Shown in pieces: positions 1 to 9,016 of a stretch of DNA of 47,905 nucleotides (its first letter is position 1; each line of letters starts with the position of its first letter). This stretch comes from a virus. Made by a program: the position numbers and the translations under genes. The stretch is taken from the IMG/VR virus record IMGVR_UViG_3300010883_018879, positions 1 through 47,905 of that record. One strand, 5' to 3'. The notes below the pieces were generated by a model, which saw nothing but the letters and a program-made list of their open reading frames with translations, ran no database searches and was not told the DNA's origin.

Positions 1-1852
1 AAACTGTTTCGTATGTGTCCTCCAAGGTGAACTCAGAGTTATCACTATACATGTTTAATTTGACCAGATCGTGATCAACACCAAAACATCTAAAGAGATT
101 ACGAAATGACTTTTCGGTTCCCTTTGTTTTGTTGATGTAAACGAGGTTGTTGTATATGTTTTTGTAGATTAAGTTCTTAACTTCATTGAGATCTTTCTCA
201 TATACTAGACTGTCGTTCCTCGACAACAAGGACTCGATCACCTCAGTCTGAACAAAAATGTCAGATATGTCAAAACCGACGGAAGTCAGCAGTCTTCGGT
301 TATGTATGCTTGGAGTAATGCTGCTTGAAATATAAGCTGGCTCTTTGACATCTTTGATGCTTTCAATCTGACTATGAACTGTGTCAAAGTAACTTCCCAT
401 GATTTGCAGAAGTTTTTGTAAATCTTTAGATCCATTTTCATCTTCTTCTCTAATCCACGCCGGAGTGGAATTGTACAAGCTAACTGTATTGTCATTGTCA
501 TGCTCTGCAGCTATGGCTATATACTTGTCCTTTAATTGTTCAACGTCTAAGTGAGTGCTGTAGATGATTGGGTCTTTTTCTTCAGTTTTAAACCCTGCTC
601 CTACGATGGCTGATGCTGTACTTCTCGAAGCCGTAGTAGAGTATCCAACCCACGTTCCATTTGTAAGTCTGCCAGAGTAATCAAGTACGACGGAGTCCTT
701 GCTGGATGTTGTTGTTATTCCCTCGTTGAACTTGTAATATACTCCCAAGTCCTTATTCGCAACATTATCGTTTGTTCCTCCTCCAACTGGAATGAAATAG
801 TTTCGGCCAATCTGTTTAGGAGTTCTCTCGGTCTTCCAATATCTGAATTCATCGATCGAACCTGATAACTTGCCCCAGCCGATCTCAGATATGTTGTCGC
901 CTGTAAACAGCGTTCGTAGAGCCCCCAGATTCGCCTGAATCGCTCCAGACACAAAAGACATGTTACCACTCGTTGAGAGCGCTGCGTCGGACTGTACACC
1001 GTCTGTGTAGAGTTGCGTTTTAACATCGTTTGATCCTGATGATAACACAACAGCATAGTGATGCCATTTGTTATCCGCGATGGTCGTCAGTCCAGTATCC
1101 AACTCCGCAGATGACGTGGTTGAACCGGAACTAATCTGACAGAACATCTTATGATCCTGGGCTGCTCTGCCATCCACATACACAGTTAAGCGGCCATATC
1201 TGCTATCGCTTAGTGATTGACTGTTCCACAAATCAAAGATGACTTCGCGAGTTGTGCCGCCTGCTGCTCCGACAAAGCCCTCCTTCTTCATCCAGAATTC
1301 AATAGTGTTTCCCTTTTTGACATCAAACCTGAGATTTTTACCTCGATCTGTTGGCAAATCATATAGATTGTTTTTGTTTGGCCCTCCAACAACGGAGATA
1401 TACTCCAGCGTATCGGATTTTCCGAATAAAAGAGTGCTTTCGGATGAGCCGTCATCCCATGTATTTCCAATGATTGCGTGGCCATTGCTTTTAGGATATT
1501 CATTATCAAAGAACCATTTCTCTATCGGAGTCAAATCATTGCGAAATGTCTTCTTCTCCTCTAGAGTTCCGTCATATGGAAATTGCTGCTGTATTCTTTT
1601 GATGGCATTACTATAATATTCAGATGCTAGTCCATATCTAACAAAGCTTTTGGGATCGCTGAAATCAATCTCTGGAACAAATGTGTCTCTGCTATCTGAA
1701 ATTGACTTGACCAGAGCATCAGATTCTACCTCATTCGATAGATCTGCAATTGATTTCTTCTCTAATGCCCTCGCGGGAGCAAATCGATCTTTTATTAAAG
1801 ATCCCCTAGCGGTAGCAGGGCGATCTTTATCGAATAACTTTCTAATGCTCAT
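1..1852 (-). CDS. LamG/concanavalin A-like virion protein, C-terminus cut by window edge
   Basis: The frame is open without a stop from the ATG at 1852 to base 1, giving 617 codons with the stop outside the window. Residues about 140-345 look like a LamG/concanavalin A-like jelly roll: an NKWHHYAVVLSSG strand near residue 260 and GSIDEFRYWKTERTP near residue 330, then YYKFNEG near 370. These resemble the conserved strands of LamG_3-type domains, which bind sugars or act as structural modules. The remainder is unrecognised; the last 100 residues are rich in charged helix-like sequence. It starts 3 bases after the stop of the 490-residue structural gene, within the baseplate/fibre run. A tail-fibre or baseplate-periphery protein that contacts glycans is likely; the exact role is not known. 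Confidence 0.8.
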   Translation of the reverse strand, partial: MSIRKLFDKDRPATARGSLIKDRFAPARALEKKSIADLSNEVESDALVKSISDSRDTFVPEIDFSDPKSFVRYGLASEYYSNAIKRIQQQFPYDGTLEEKKTFRNDLTPIEKWFFDNEYPKSNGHAIIGNTWDDGSSESTLLFGKSDTLEYISVVGGPNKNNLYDLPTDRGKNLRFDVKKGNTIEFWMKKEGFVGAAGGTTREVIFDLWNSQSLSDSRYGRLTVYVDGRAAQDHKMFCQISSGSTTSSAELDTGLTTIADNKWHHYAVVLSSGSNDVKTQLYTDGVQSDAALSTSGNMSFVSGAIQANLGALRTLFTGDNISEIGWGKLSGSIDEFRYWKTERTPKQIGRNYFIPVGGGTNDNVANKDLGVYYKFNEGITTTSSKDSVVLDYSGRLTNGTWVGYSTTASRSTASAIVGAGFKTEEKDPIIYSTHLDVEQLKDKYIAIAAEHDNDNTVSLYNSTPAWIREEDENGSKDLQKLLQIMGSYFDTVHSQIESIKDVKEPAYISSSITPSIHNRRLLTSVGFDISDIFVQTEVIESLLSRNDSLVYEKDLNEVKNLIYKNIYNNLVYINKTKGTEKSFRNLFRCFGVDHDLVKLNMYSDNSEFTLEDTYETV

Positions 1853-1855
1853 TTC

Positions 1856-3328
1856 TTATTCAACTCTAAATTTGAATATTTCAGGTTGCTCTGTTAGTAA
1901 TCCATTGACTTGATACATAAATTTCAATCCATATTGAAAATCTTTCTCTAGCATCGACATATCAAAATCAAAGTAATTGCCCTGAGAATCATATGACATT
2001 CTAGTATGATCTGTTTTGGAGCCTGTTCCGTAATCTACAACATCCAGATCGTCAGTAACTCTATGAATCTTGTAGTATGCTTTTACTATTGGTGTCGCAG
2101 CTATGGCTGTTGATGCTACGCTGTATACGGTTGGGTTCCAATCGTGATTCCTCACAAACACTCGGAACCTAGCAGTTTCCCTGTCACTATATACTGGCTT
2201 TAGTCCAATAATACTAGTGACATACGATGTACTGAAATTGGAATTGCCTGCAGAATATGACTTTACGGTAATTGCTGAACTGCTTTGAAAGTTTGTTGAA
2301 CCGCTCGACCATACAACATACAAAGGCAATGTAGACGATCCAGTAAAGGCAAATGAAGCAGAATATATACCAGTTGATTGCCAAGCACCTGTTACATTAA
2401 CATCTCCATCACTTACAACGTCACCTCCAACTGGCAACGTAATAGCATCCTTGTTGTTTGTTAAAGCATTATAACAACTTGCGGTTATGGCTCCAGTTCC
2501 GATAGCTGGAATATCTCTTAGTTGGCCGGCTACAACATTGTATAAGTACACTGAATTCAAATTGCTTTCTGACGGTAACAAAGAACTGCTTAGAAAGAAA
2601 TTACCAGCATCGTCTCTATCGGAAGAATCCCATCGAGCTTCAATGGTTGGTTGCTTGAAGAAGAATTCTGTGTCTCTTGCAAAGAACTTCTTTGTGTAAT
2701 ACGATCTAGTTGAGCCAGTCAAGTTTGAAGAACTTGAACCCTCAAGGCTGGAAGACATGTAAATTCCCAATCCGTTGTGTGGGACCGTGCTGTCGAGCCA
2801 TCTCTCTGTAATATCAGTAATATCTAATTCTATGTCTTCTGTTCCCACAATAAAGTTTGGATTTTTGAAGACATCGGAGGTGCCATTTAGGAAATCACCT
2901 CCTGCTGTTGTCCAAGTATTATCAGTTGAAGCCGTATCCCAATTGGCTGGCCCTTTGTCCAAATACGTCTCCATATCCAGACCAACGCCTTCTGTCCATG
3001 ACTGGCTAACTGCTGCGACAGTAAGAGAGAAGTTAGATGGTAACGTTTCGCTATGCTCTGCATTGTGTAACCTTAAGAAGAATCTGACACTTCCTGATAC
3101 TGGGATAGCTGAATTGTCTCTACTGGCTGATAAATCAGACATTACTGGGAACTGAATCAAAGCTCTGGACAGTTCTATTGAGGATGTGGTTGACTGGCCA
3201 TATATGGAAAACACTTCCAAGATGTCAGAAGCGCCCATATTACTGGATGTTGCGCGGAGTTGCAGACCAGACTTAAAAGCGTTCGTTATCGTTGTATCTT
3301 TTGTTGCGTAAAATCTCTTTATTCCCAT
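1856..3328 (-). CDS. virion structural protein, DNRLRE-like N-terminal half
   Basis: A 490-residue protein of mostly beta-type, Ser/Thr/Gly-rich sequence with no signal peptide or membrane segment. The N-terminal 200 residues (ATKDTTITNAF, then SRALIQFPV, then VSQSWTEGVGLDMETY, NWDTA and DITERWLDS) follow the order of motifs in DNRLRE-type carbohydrate-associated domains, in which a parallel set of strands ends with a Trp-Thr-Glu-Gly turn. The C-terminal half ends with motifs for fibronectin-like or Ig-like strands but is not firmly assigned. The ATG shares one base with the stop of gp6 (TAATG), so translation is probably coupled. Its place between gp6 and the LamG protein supports a baseplate or fibre role; the DNRLRE call is tentative. 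Confidence 0.78.
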   Translation of the reverse strand: MGIKRFYATKDTTITNAFKSGLQLRATSSNMGASDILEVFSIYGQSTTSSIELSRALIQFPVMSDLSASRDNSAIPVSGSVRFFLRLHNAEHSETLPSNFSLTVAAVSQSWTEGVGLDMETYLDKGPANWDTASTDNTWTTAGGDFLNGTSDVFKNPNFIVGTEDIELDITDITERWLDSTVPHNGLGIYMSSSLEGSSSSNLTGSTRSYYTKKFFARDTEFFFKQPTIEARWDSSDRDDAGNFFLSSSLLPSESNLNSVYLYNVVAGQLRDIPAIGTGAITASCYNALTNNKDAITLPVGGDVVSDGDVNVTGAWQSTGIYSASFAFTGSSTLPLYVVWSSGSTNFQSSSAITVKSYSAGNSNFSTSYVTSIIGLKPVYSDRETARFRVFVRNHDWNPTVYSVASTAIAATPIVKAYYKIHRVTDDLDVVDYGTGSKTDHTRMSYDSQGNYFDFDMSMLEKDFQYGLKFMYQVNGLLTEQPEIFKFRVE

Positions 3329-5121
3329 TAACTAACAACTCCAACAATGTCCTCATCAGGAAAACGCAACTCCAATATCACATCTTCTGGCACAATTATG
3401 AACTTTTGATCTGAAGTCATGTTCGCTTCTGCATCATAGTTTGTAGTGCTGTATTTGCTTCCTCTTCTGTTGACAATCTTTACTGACTTGGTATCTATCA
3501 CTTCTGGCAAATCATTCAAAGCCTTGAACACGTCTTGTACATAAAACGGCTGCCCTAAGAATAAGACATTCGCAAACTTTGCTTTTATGGCTGATATTGA
3601 TTTGTTCAAGATCTCTGTTGTGCTCTTCTCTAAAACACCAACAACTTCAAACTCAATTCCAATATTTGCAATTCTTCCATCCAATATGTCAATAGTATCA
3701 TTGATCATCTTGTATTGATTAATCCATTTTTTAAGATTGTTCTTCAAAGTCGAAGTTGCTTCGATTAGATTGCCATCAATATTTTCTGAGACAACAAAGA
3801 GATTTAAGTTCCTTTTGAATGAATCCTTATCTTGTACAATATTAGCTCTTTTAATTGAACCAAACTTCGCGGGCATTCTATAGATGATGTTCAAGTAATC
3901 TTGTTTTGTTACTGCTCGATTCTGAGATGAGAAGTTATCTATTGCTCTCGTTCGAATCTCTTCACTTGTTATGATGTCTGTTTGACCAAGAATGGGAGTT
4001 TCGTTTGTCACCTCGATTGAGCTTGCTATTTGAGACCGCTGTGTTGCGGACACGGTGTTTGTTCCAAATGAAAAGATCGGACTAGTAACTCTGTTCAGAG
4101 AGCCGGCTGCAATGTTAACGCTTGAGTTGGTATTCACCCTGTATCTAATAATCAATTGTCCTTGTGGTGGCACAACTCCAAACTTGTCAGTCTTTAGCAT
4201 GATGTTGGGATCAAAAGAAGCATCCTTGAAATACTTCTTTGCATGTACTTGCAGAACAGAGGTTGAAGGATCTGGAAAGCTATTATCTTTCAGTGTTTCT
4301 TCCGATCCATATCCAAATTGCAAAAACGTTTCAAAGTCAGAGTTGTGTTCTACTACAAACCTACGAGGCACAAGGATCTCTCGTAACAGATACGGAACCA
4401 GTTCCTTTTCTGTAGACACTCTGTTCCGAATGGATTGGAAAATGATGTTCTGAGACAAATAATCAACTTCGAAATATTCATGTCCTTGTGAATCATGTAC
4501 TGTCAAAATCTCTGTGATATTCTCTCCTGTCAATTGTAATCTCATGAACTTCTCATAAGCCCCAACTGTGACTAACTCAGTATCAACTCGTCCTGAAATA
4601 ACTTCCCCAAATGCCTTGAGCGCATAAGATGTTGGTTGGCCATCGGCATTGACTGCTGACACAACAGTTTCAACATCAGTCTTTGAGAAATCAACATCAT
4701 CGTTCAGAGAGAACGAAGCTCCCGAATCTGATACTAACGATGTTCCTCTTTGTAAAATTGGTATCAACGATGTATTGGGGCCTGAACCTGCTGATGTCGC
4801 CGGAACTATTACAAACAATGTGACGACACCGCTAGACGATGGAGTACCTGGATATTTGAACCCAAACTGCTTAGCCAACTTGATAATGTTTTTCGTTTCT
4901 ATCGCAGAATCCAAGAACGATTCGTTTGTTTGATAATCAGAATAGAAGGAGAGCATGTCGCCCGTGTAAGCTACCAAATCTAGCATCAGGGCTCCGAAGC
5001 TTGCCTCATTGAAGTCTTTGAATGTATCAGGATAGTACACTTTCGCGTAATTGATCAAGTCTTGCTTGATCGTTTCGAAATCTCTGTTGATGTATTTGAC
5101 TGGTGGATTTTTGTTTGTCAT
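3328..5121 (-). CDS. gp6: baseplate wedge protein, T4 gp6-like (baseplate J family)
   Basis: At 597 residues it is close to T4 gp6 (660). The N-terminus carries the gp6/baseplate-J signature: INRDFETIKQDLINYAKVYYPD, then GALMLDLVAYTGDMLSFYSDY and NESFLDSA within the first 75 residues. The segment TKQDYLNIIYRMPAKFG at about 404-420 matches the conserved C-terminal region of the family. In T4, gp6 dimers form the continuous ring that ties the baseplate wedges together and drives the sheath-contraction switch. The gene lies 4 bases after gp25, as in many T4-like phages, and overlaps the next structural gene by one base. The identification is firm. Confidence 0.95.
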   Translation of the reverse strand: MTNKNPPVKYINRDFETIKQDLINYAKVYYPDTFKDFNEASFGALMLDLVAYTGDMLSFYSDYQTNESFLDSAIETKNIIKLAKQFGFKYPGTPSSSGVVTLFVIVPATSAGSGPNTSLIPILQRGTSLVSDSGASFSLNDDVDFSKTDVETVVSAVNADGQPTSYALKAFGEVISGRVDTELVTVGAYEKFMRLQLTGENITEILTVHDSQGHEYFEVDYLSQNIIFQSIRNRVSTEKELVPYLLREILVPRRFVVEHNSDFETFLQFGYGSEETLKDNSFPDPSTSVLQVHAKKYFKDASFDPNIMLKTDKFGVVPPQGQLIIRYRVNTNSSVNIAAGSLNRVTSPIFSFGTNTVSATQRSQIASSIEVTNETPILGQTDIITSEEIRTRAIDNFSSQNRAVTKQDYLNIIYRMPAKFGSIKRANIVQDKDSFKRNLNLFVVSENIDGNLIEATSTLKNNLKKWINQYKMINDTIDILDGRIANIGIEFEVVGVLEKSTTEILNKSISAIKAKFANVLFLGQPFYVQDVFKALNDLPEVIDTKSVKIVNRRGSKYSTTNYDAEANMTSDQKFIIVPEDVILELRFPDEDIVGVVS

Positions 5122-5125
5122 TGCG

Positions 5126-5506
5126 TTATAACTCCGTCACATCTATTGACAGTTCATCTCCCACTCCTAATGGATCGATCACATAACTGATTCGTATGTT
5201 CCATAAGTAATTACTCTCATCATAATTTGTTTTGAATTCTGTTATCTTTATGAACGGTATGTACTTCCTTACTTGATCAAATGTTCGTTCTCGTAGGTCT
5301 TCAATGACATCGTCTGCTAGATTCTCAAACAAAAATCGCTTGATGCCAACACCAAAGTTTATATCCATAATTCTCTCGCCTGGGCATGTTAACATCAGGT
5401 GCTTGAAATTCTGTTTGACAGTCTCCTGAAGAGTTTTTGTCAAAGCATATGGACCATCTTCTGGGTCATAACTAATTGGTAATTTGATAGATATTCCTGT
5501 TGCCAT
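5126..5506 (-). CDS. gp25: baseplate wedge protein, T4 gp25-like
   Basis: A 126-residue protein, against 132 in T4 gp25. It has the gp25-like/GPW lysozyme-fold layout: an N-terminal ISIKLPISYDPEDGPYAL strand, a TVKQNFKHLMLTCPGERIM segment, the NFGVGIKRFLFEN motif, and an ERTFDQVRKYIP helix leading to the final strands. Members of this family are structural wedge components that help nucleate the sheath and are not active lysozymes. The ATG overlaps the stop of the upstream 211-residue gene (TAATG). It is directly followed by gp6, which supports the call. Confidence 0.95.
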   Translation of the reverse strand: MATGISIKLPISYDPEDGPYALTKTLQETVKQNFKHLMLTCPGERIMDINFGVGIKRFLFENLADDVIEDLRERTFDQVRKYIPFIKITEFKTNYDESNYLWNIRISYVIDPLGVGDELSIDVTEL

Positions 5507-6141
5507 TATTTTATGCCGTCTATGATCCCGATCAGAGATCTATCTATTCCCTGTCTTTGTTTGTCCAACAAACTTCCTGGGTTCTTTTGTAACGCAATAG
5601 CATCAATAGCTTTTTTGTTTACCGCTTTAACAAATTTAAGATTAATATCTCCTGCTTTATCGGGCAGGGTAACAAAGGGCTCAAACTCGTTTGATGGAGT
5701 TCCATAGGCTTTAGGATTATTTGTCGAGTTCTTTTCTAATTCAGAAGTCATATTGTCAGATGTTGACCGAATCAACTTATGAAATTCATCTACGAATATA
5801 TCATTGAATATCGTAAACAAATTCGCTTTTGCAATTAACTTCTTTTCAGCCTCGGACATTTTTTGAATTTCTTTTACCTTGTCTAAATTAAATACTACAA
5901 AGGCGGCGAATTCGTACAAATTCAATACTTTTTGTTTCTCAAGCTCGGCCTCAAACGTTGTATACCACACAGAGTTTTTAGGCAAGCTTCTGTCATCAAT
6001 GATAAAATCTTTTGTTGGAAACGATTTTAGAACTAATCTCCACATGGCCATAAACACCATACGATCAAACAGATGAAGTCTAATGCGTTCGTTTAGTAGA
6101 ACTTTGAAGTTAGCTTTGGTGTATGGTACAAATCCAATCAT
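5506..6141 (-). CDS. unrecognised virion-region protein (211 aa)
   Basis: No family is recognised. The protein starts with an alpha-helical, aromatic-rich segment (residues 1-40, RLHLFDRMVFMAMWRLVLK), then a long charged helical middle containing KMSEAEKKLIAKANLF, and ends in a basic tail. The middle could form a coiled coil. It has no signal peptide; the hydrophobic patch near residues 28-38 is too short and charged for a clear membrane span. It is coupled by TAATG to both the 634-residue gene before it and gp25 after it, so it is probably a baseplate or tail component made with them. It does not resemble T4 gp53 as I remember it. Confidence 0.7.
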   Translation of the reverse strand: MIGFVPYTKANFKVLLNERIRLHLFDRMVFMAMWRLVLKSFPTKDFIIDDRSLPKNSVWYTTFEAELEKQKVLNLYEFAAFVVFNLDKVKEIQKMSEAEKKLIAKANLFTIFNDIFVDEFHKLIRSTSDNMTSELEKNSTNNPKAYGTPSNEFEPFVTLPDKAGDINLKFVKAVNKKAIDAIALQKNPGSLLDKQRQGIDRSLIGIIDGIK

Positions 6142-8045
6142 TATTTACATCCAGTATTATCTTTTTGCATCTTTTTAAGATCGTTCTCGCTTTCGGGTTT
6201 GTGAGTCATATAACTATATTTTTCCAGACTTTCAAGACATTTTTTCGGGTTATCCTGACTGTCGCAGACGCCCCAGAAATACAGAGCCCACTTAAGATCT
6301 TCTTTTGTTATTTCCGGGCACTTGTAGGACGAATCTTTTTCAGGTGCTTTTTTCTTTGGTGCTTTTTTCTTTGGCGCCTTCACCTTCTTTTTCGCGCTTA
6401 CCTTCTCAAGAGTTATATTATCAGTCGCGAACTCCTTCTTAAGCTGCTTGAACATATCGAAACCGCCATCATCTAATTTGGCTCCTTTAAAGCTCATAAT
6501 ATCTTCAATAGACGGAACTACTCCGTCGTGATCGGTCGCCGGACCATATCTAGGAAGGCCGAATCTATACTTGTCCCAAATATCTTGGTTGTCCTCAGAA
6601 TTATTTGCTCCGATTGTGCTGTCGTGCCAATCCTTTCTGACTGCTGGATGAATAAATGTAAATGGAGTTATATTAATAATCTGTGATTGTTCTAGTTCTG
6701 GTGCTTCCTCAAACAACACTTTCAAATAATTTTTTGATTGATTATAGAATGAATCTCCAAGAGACTTGATGCTGTCTTTAGAAATCTTATCTACTCCAAC
6801 GCTCTCAAGTATTGCCTCGATTGGTAGCTCTGGCAAGCTCGTATCTGGATTAAGAAGTCCACAAAGGATTTCTATTTGTGATATAACTTTGCTCTCAAGT
6901 TTCTTATCAAGTTCTAGGCATGGATTTGGTATACATGAAATGTCTTTAGAATCATTAATAAGTTTAAATATATCCACATAAGAAGCAATATAGGCAAAGA
7001 ATTCAACGATGTTTTCATTAGTATCCAAATTCAATGATTTAAATTGTTCTGTTAGACCAATCTTCACAAGCTCGTCTACAATGTTACAAACCTCTTCGTT
7101 CATTATCAGAAGGATAATTTCTTGTTGTGTAATCTTTTCGTTAGAATGAATGTTGTCAAAATATAGCTTGAATAGCCCGATGTCCGCATCTTTTAAAAAC
7201 TCCAATTCATTTTTTGCAGCAACGAGTGATTGGTATGTTATGACTTTATTCAAGTTTATCTTTGCTAAATCTGGGATCTTATTGTCTTCTGAAAGGGATT
7301 CTAAGAAAAATACATCAAACTTTTGCATAGCCTCTGCTACTTCTCTAACTATTCCATCTAATATACATCTTATTAGAACACAAAGAACCTCCACAAGAAT
7401 ACTCTCTAGAATCTTCAGCGGGTCCATAACCGGAATATAAGGAAGGGCTGGCAAAGTAATTGGGTCTATGCTAGGAAGCTTAATACCGTTGCATAGGGTT
7501 TCAATAGTTTCAACACCACAGACAGGATTTCCATCTGCTCCTATGAGACTCTTTGGGTCCAGCGTCTCACAATCTAACAGCAATGACTTTAAAAGCTTAT
7601 TCAGAAGCGTTCCTAAGTAAAAATGGATAGGGACTAAGTTGAAGAATTTATTATAATATGGATCAACACAGCCTAGTAGATCAGAAAATGATTTATTAGC
7701 AAGGGCAGAATCAAGCAAGAACTTTGCTATTTGCGTTGCACTTTTAACAGCATCAACATTACCATCTTTGTCTTTAGGAAAAAACTTATCTTTTTCTTCT
7801 GCACATAGCGAATTCAAAAAAGCATTTTCAGCTATTTCGACATCTGTTGTTTTTATGCAGGCAACTCCTGCACCAGACTCCGAGGCGGCTAGATCGCTAA
7901 CAAAATCATTAAATGCTTGTGTTCCTGCCGCTGCTGCGTTGTATAAACCAATGGCAGCATCGAGCTTCTGCTTGCCAGCAGTAACAACTTTGCGGGTCTT
8001 ATTATCAAGTGCTTTAACTTTTGCTAGATCTTTCTTTTCAGACAT
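6141..8045 (-). CDS. large unrecognised virion-region protein with Lys-rich linker
   Basis: A 634-residue protein of unknown family. Residues 1-70 are Ala/Lys-rich and helical. The middle is hydrophobic-helical with many Cys residues and long Ile/Leu runs around residues 205-240. Residues about 545-575 form a low-complexity linker of KKKAP units, followed by a compact Cys-containing tail (residues 576-634) with a KWALYFWGVC segment. The linker suggests two separately folded parts, or a segment binding nucleic acid or an acidic surface. It starts by TAATG overlap with the 64-residue gene and ends in TAATG overlap with the 211-residue gene. The position among baseplate genes suggests a hub or tail-interior protein, but no motif proves it. 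Confidence 0.75.
   Translation of the reverse strand: MSEKKDLAKVKALDNKTRKVVTAGKQKLDAAIGLYNAAAAGTQAFNDFVSDLAASESGAGVACIKTTDVEIAENAFLNSLCAEEKDKFFPKDKDGNVDAVKSATQIAKFLLDSALANKSFSDLLGCVDPYYNKFFNLVPIHFYLGTLLNKLLKSLLLDCETLDPKSLIGADGNPVCGVETIETLCNGIKLPSIDPITLPALPYIPVMDPLKILESILVEVLCVLIRCILDGIVREVAEAMQKFDVFFLESLSEDNKIPDLAKINLNKVITYQSLVAAKNELEFLKDADIGLFKLYFDNIHSNEKITQQEIILLIMNEEVCNIVDELVKIGLTEQFKSLNLDTNENIVEFFAYIASYVDIFKLINDSKDISCIPNPCLELDKKLESKVISQIEILCGLLNPDTSLPELPIEAILESVGVDKISKDSIKSLGDSFYNQSKNYLKVLFEEAPELEQSQIINITPFTFIHPAVRKDWHDSTIGANNSEDNQDIWDKYRFGLPRYGPATDHDGVVPSIEDIMSFKGAKLDDGGFDMFKQLKKEFATDNITLEKVSAKKKVKAPKKKAPKKKAPEKDSSYKCPEITKEDLKWALYFWGVCDSQDNPKKCLESLEKYSYMTHKPESENDLKKMQKDNTGCK
6343..6372. 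repeat. 15-bp tandem repeat encoding KKKAP units
   Basis: The unit ggtgcttttttcttt occurs twice head to tail (6343-6357 and 6358-6372) and is followed by a decayed third copy starting ggcgcc. On the coding strand it makes the repeated Lys-Lys-Lys-Ala-Pro linker of the 634-residue protein. Unit length is a multiple of three, so copy number can change without breaking the frame. Confidence 0.85.
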
Positions 8046-8239
8046 TAGTTAGTTTTGTTCCATCTGCTCAATATTGATTCGTCAGTTGCTTGTGAATGAT
8101 TCCAGTTTGCAGCGAAAGTATTATATTTCTGTGTCACCAAACTCAACATCGTATATACATCTTTTATGACACTTAATCCAGAAACAACAGCCAACTCAAT
8201 AGAAGGTACTGCGACCGGGACGCCAAGGGGTGCGACCAA
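8045..8239 (-). CDS. small virion-region protein with TTG start (64 aa)
   Basis: The frame is open from an in-frame stop at 8264-8266 and holds no ATG before residue 31. The earliest usable start is TTG at 8239, giving a 64-residue product beginning MVAPLGVPVAVPSIEL. The first 25 residues are rich in Val, Pro and Ala and moderately hydrophobic, and the rest is helical. No Shine-Dalgarno sequence is seen, so expression probably depends on coupling to the 252-residue gene 14 bases upstream. It overlaps the 634-residue gene by TAATG. Function is unknown; similar short proteins sit between tail genes in related phages. Confidence 0.6.
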   Translation of the reverse strand: MVAPLGVPVAVPSIELAVVSGLSVIKDVYTMLSLVTQKYNTFAANWNHSQATDESILSRWNKTN

Positions 8240-8253
8240 ATGTGTGTGTAGTG

Positions 8254-9012
8254 CTAGCGTATTTTAAGTATAGACATGTCTAACTGTATTTGGAATATGG
8301 TGGAAGTCAACTCGCTGATTCTGTTAGACTGGGCAAGCAACGCTTTCTGTAGATTGTCGCCCTTTACCATCGGCTGCAAACTATATGGGCTCTTTTTGTC
8401 TTTCTCAATACGATTGCCATATATTAGATTCACGCCGATGGCTTCTCTATTCGGAACACCTGAAGATAGTTTATCATCTACTCCTCCGGCATACAGATTA
8501 ATGCCGCCGTTTCTAGCAACCAACTGTATAACATCTGCATATGCAGTTACATCTGAGAATCCATCATATGATTTGTCTGCTATTTCAGTTCCTCCACCAT
8601 CTGGTAATGACGGAATAGCCAAATTCAGATCCTTTTGCGATTTGCCTTGCTGAGTGACTATGACAGAAGCTGCATTCTTAAGGGGATTGTAGTTGTTAAT
8701 TGCTTCATCTTCGGTTAGGGTTGCGCCATCTACACCCGCTATGATAGCGACTCTAGAACAGAAGTCTGAACCTTCTTTGGAGAATTCTGGATTATTATCT
8801 AGTATGATAACTCCGGCGCTGTCTGGGTTTTGTAGGATCCTTCTATCAGAGCGAAGACTGAACGTTGGCTGAATACGATGAATGCCAGACTGTCCGTGAA
8901 GGCCAGAGCCTGCGTTAAGTCTTTGATCTGCTCCTTCCGAAGCGGCAATGATAATTCTCTTATCAGAGCTTAACTTTGATTTATCAATTTGTTTGACTTT
9001 GCCGCTGCCCAT
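8254..9012 (-). CDS. unrecognised virion-region protein (252 aa)
   Basis: A Gly/Ser/Asp-rich, mostly beta-type protein without a recognised domain. The N-terminus is polar (MGSGKVKQIDKSKLSSDKR), the centre has short hydrophobic strands (VIQLVARNGGINLYAGG near residues 155-171), and the last 30 residues form an amphipathic helix of the heptad type (ALLAQSNRISELTSTIFQIQ) that could trimerise. Such a C-terminal helix fits a fibre, spike or tail-interior part. It is 4 bases downstream of the 200-residue gene. The role is inferred from place alone. Confidence 0.7.
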   Translation of the reverse strand: MGSGKVKQIDKSKLSSDKRIIIAASEGADQRLNAGSGLHGQSGIHRIQPTFSLRSDRRILQNPDSAGVIILDNNPEFSKEGSDFCSRVAIIAGVDGATLTEDEAINNYNPLKNAASVIVTQQGKSQKDLNLAIPSLPDGGGTEIADKSYDGFSDVTAYADVIQLVARNGGINLYAGGVDDKLSSGVPNREAIGVNLIYGNRIEKDKKSPYSLQPMVKGDNLQKALLAQSNRISELTSTIFQIQLDMSILKIR

Positions 9013-9016
9013 GATA

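Noticed and set aside
286-1509. Short minus-strand frames at 286-501, 715-1056 and 1288-1509
   Set aside because: They lie in other frames inside the single open gene that runs from 1852 to the window edge.
1239-1616. Plus-strand open frame of 125 codons, and many other plus-strand frames
   Set aside because: All plus-strand frames lie opposite long, well-supported minus-strand genes, lack ribosome sites, and show low-complexity or shadow-like composition.
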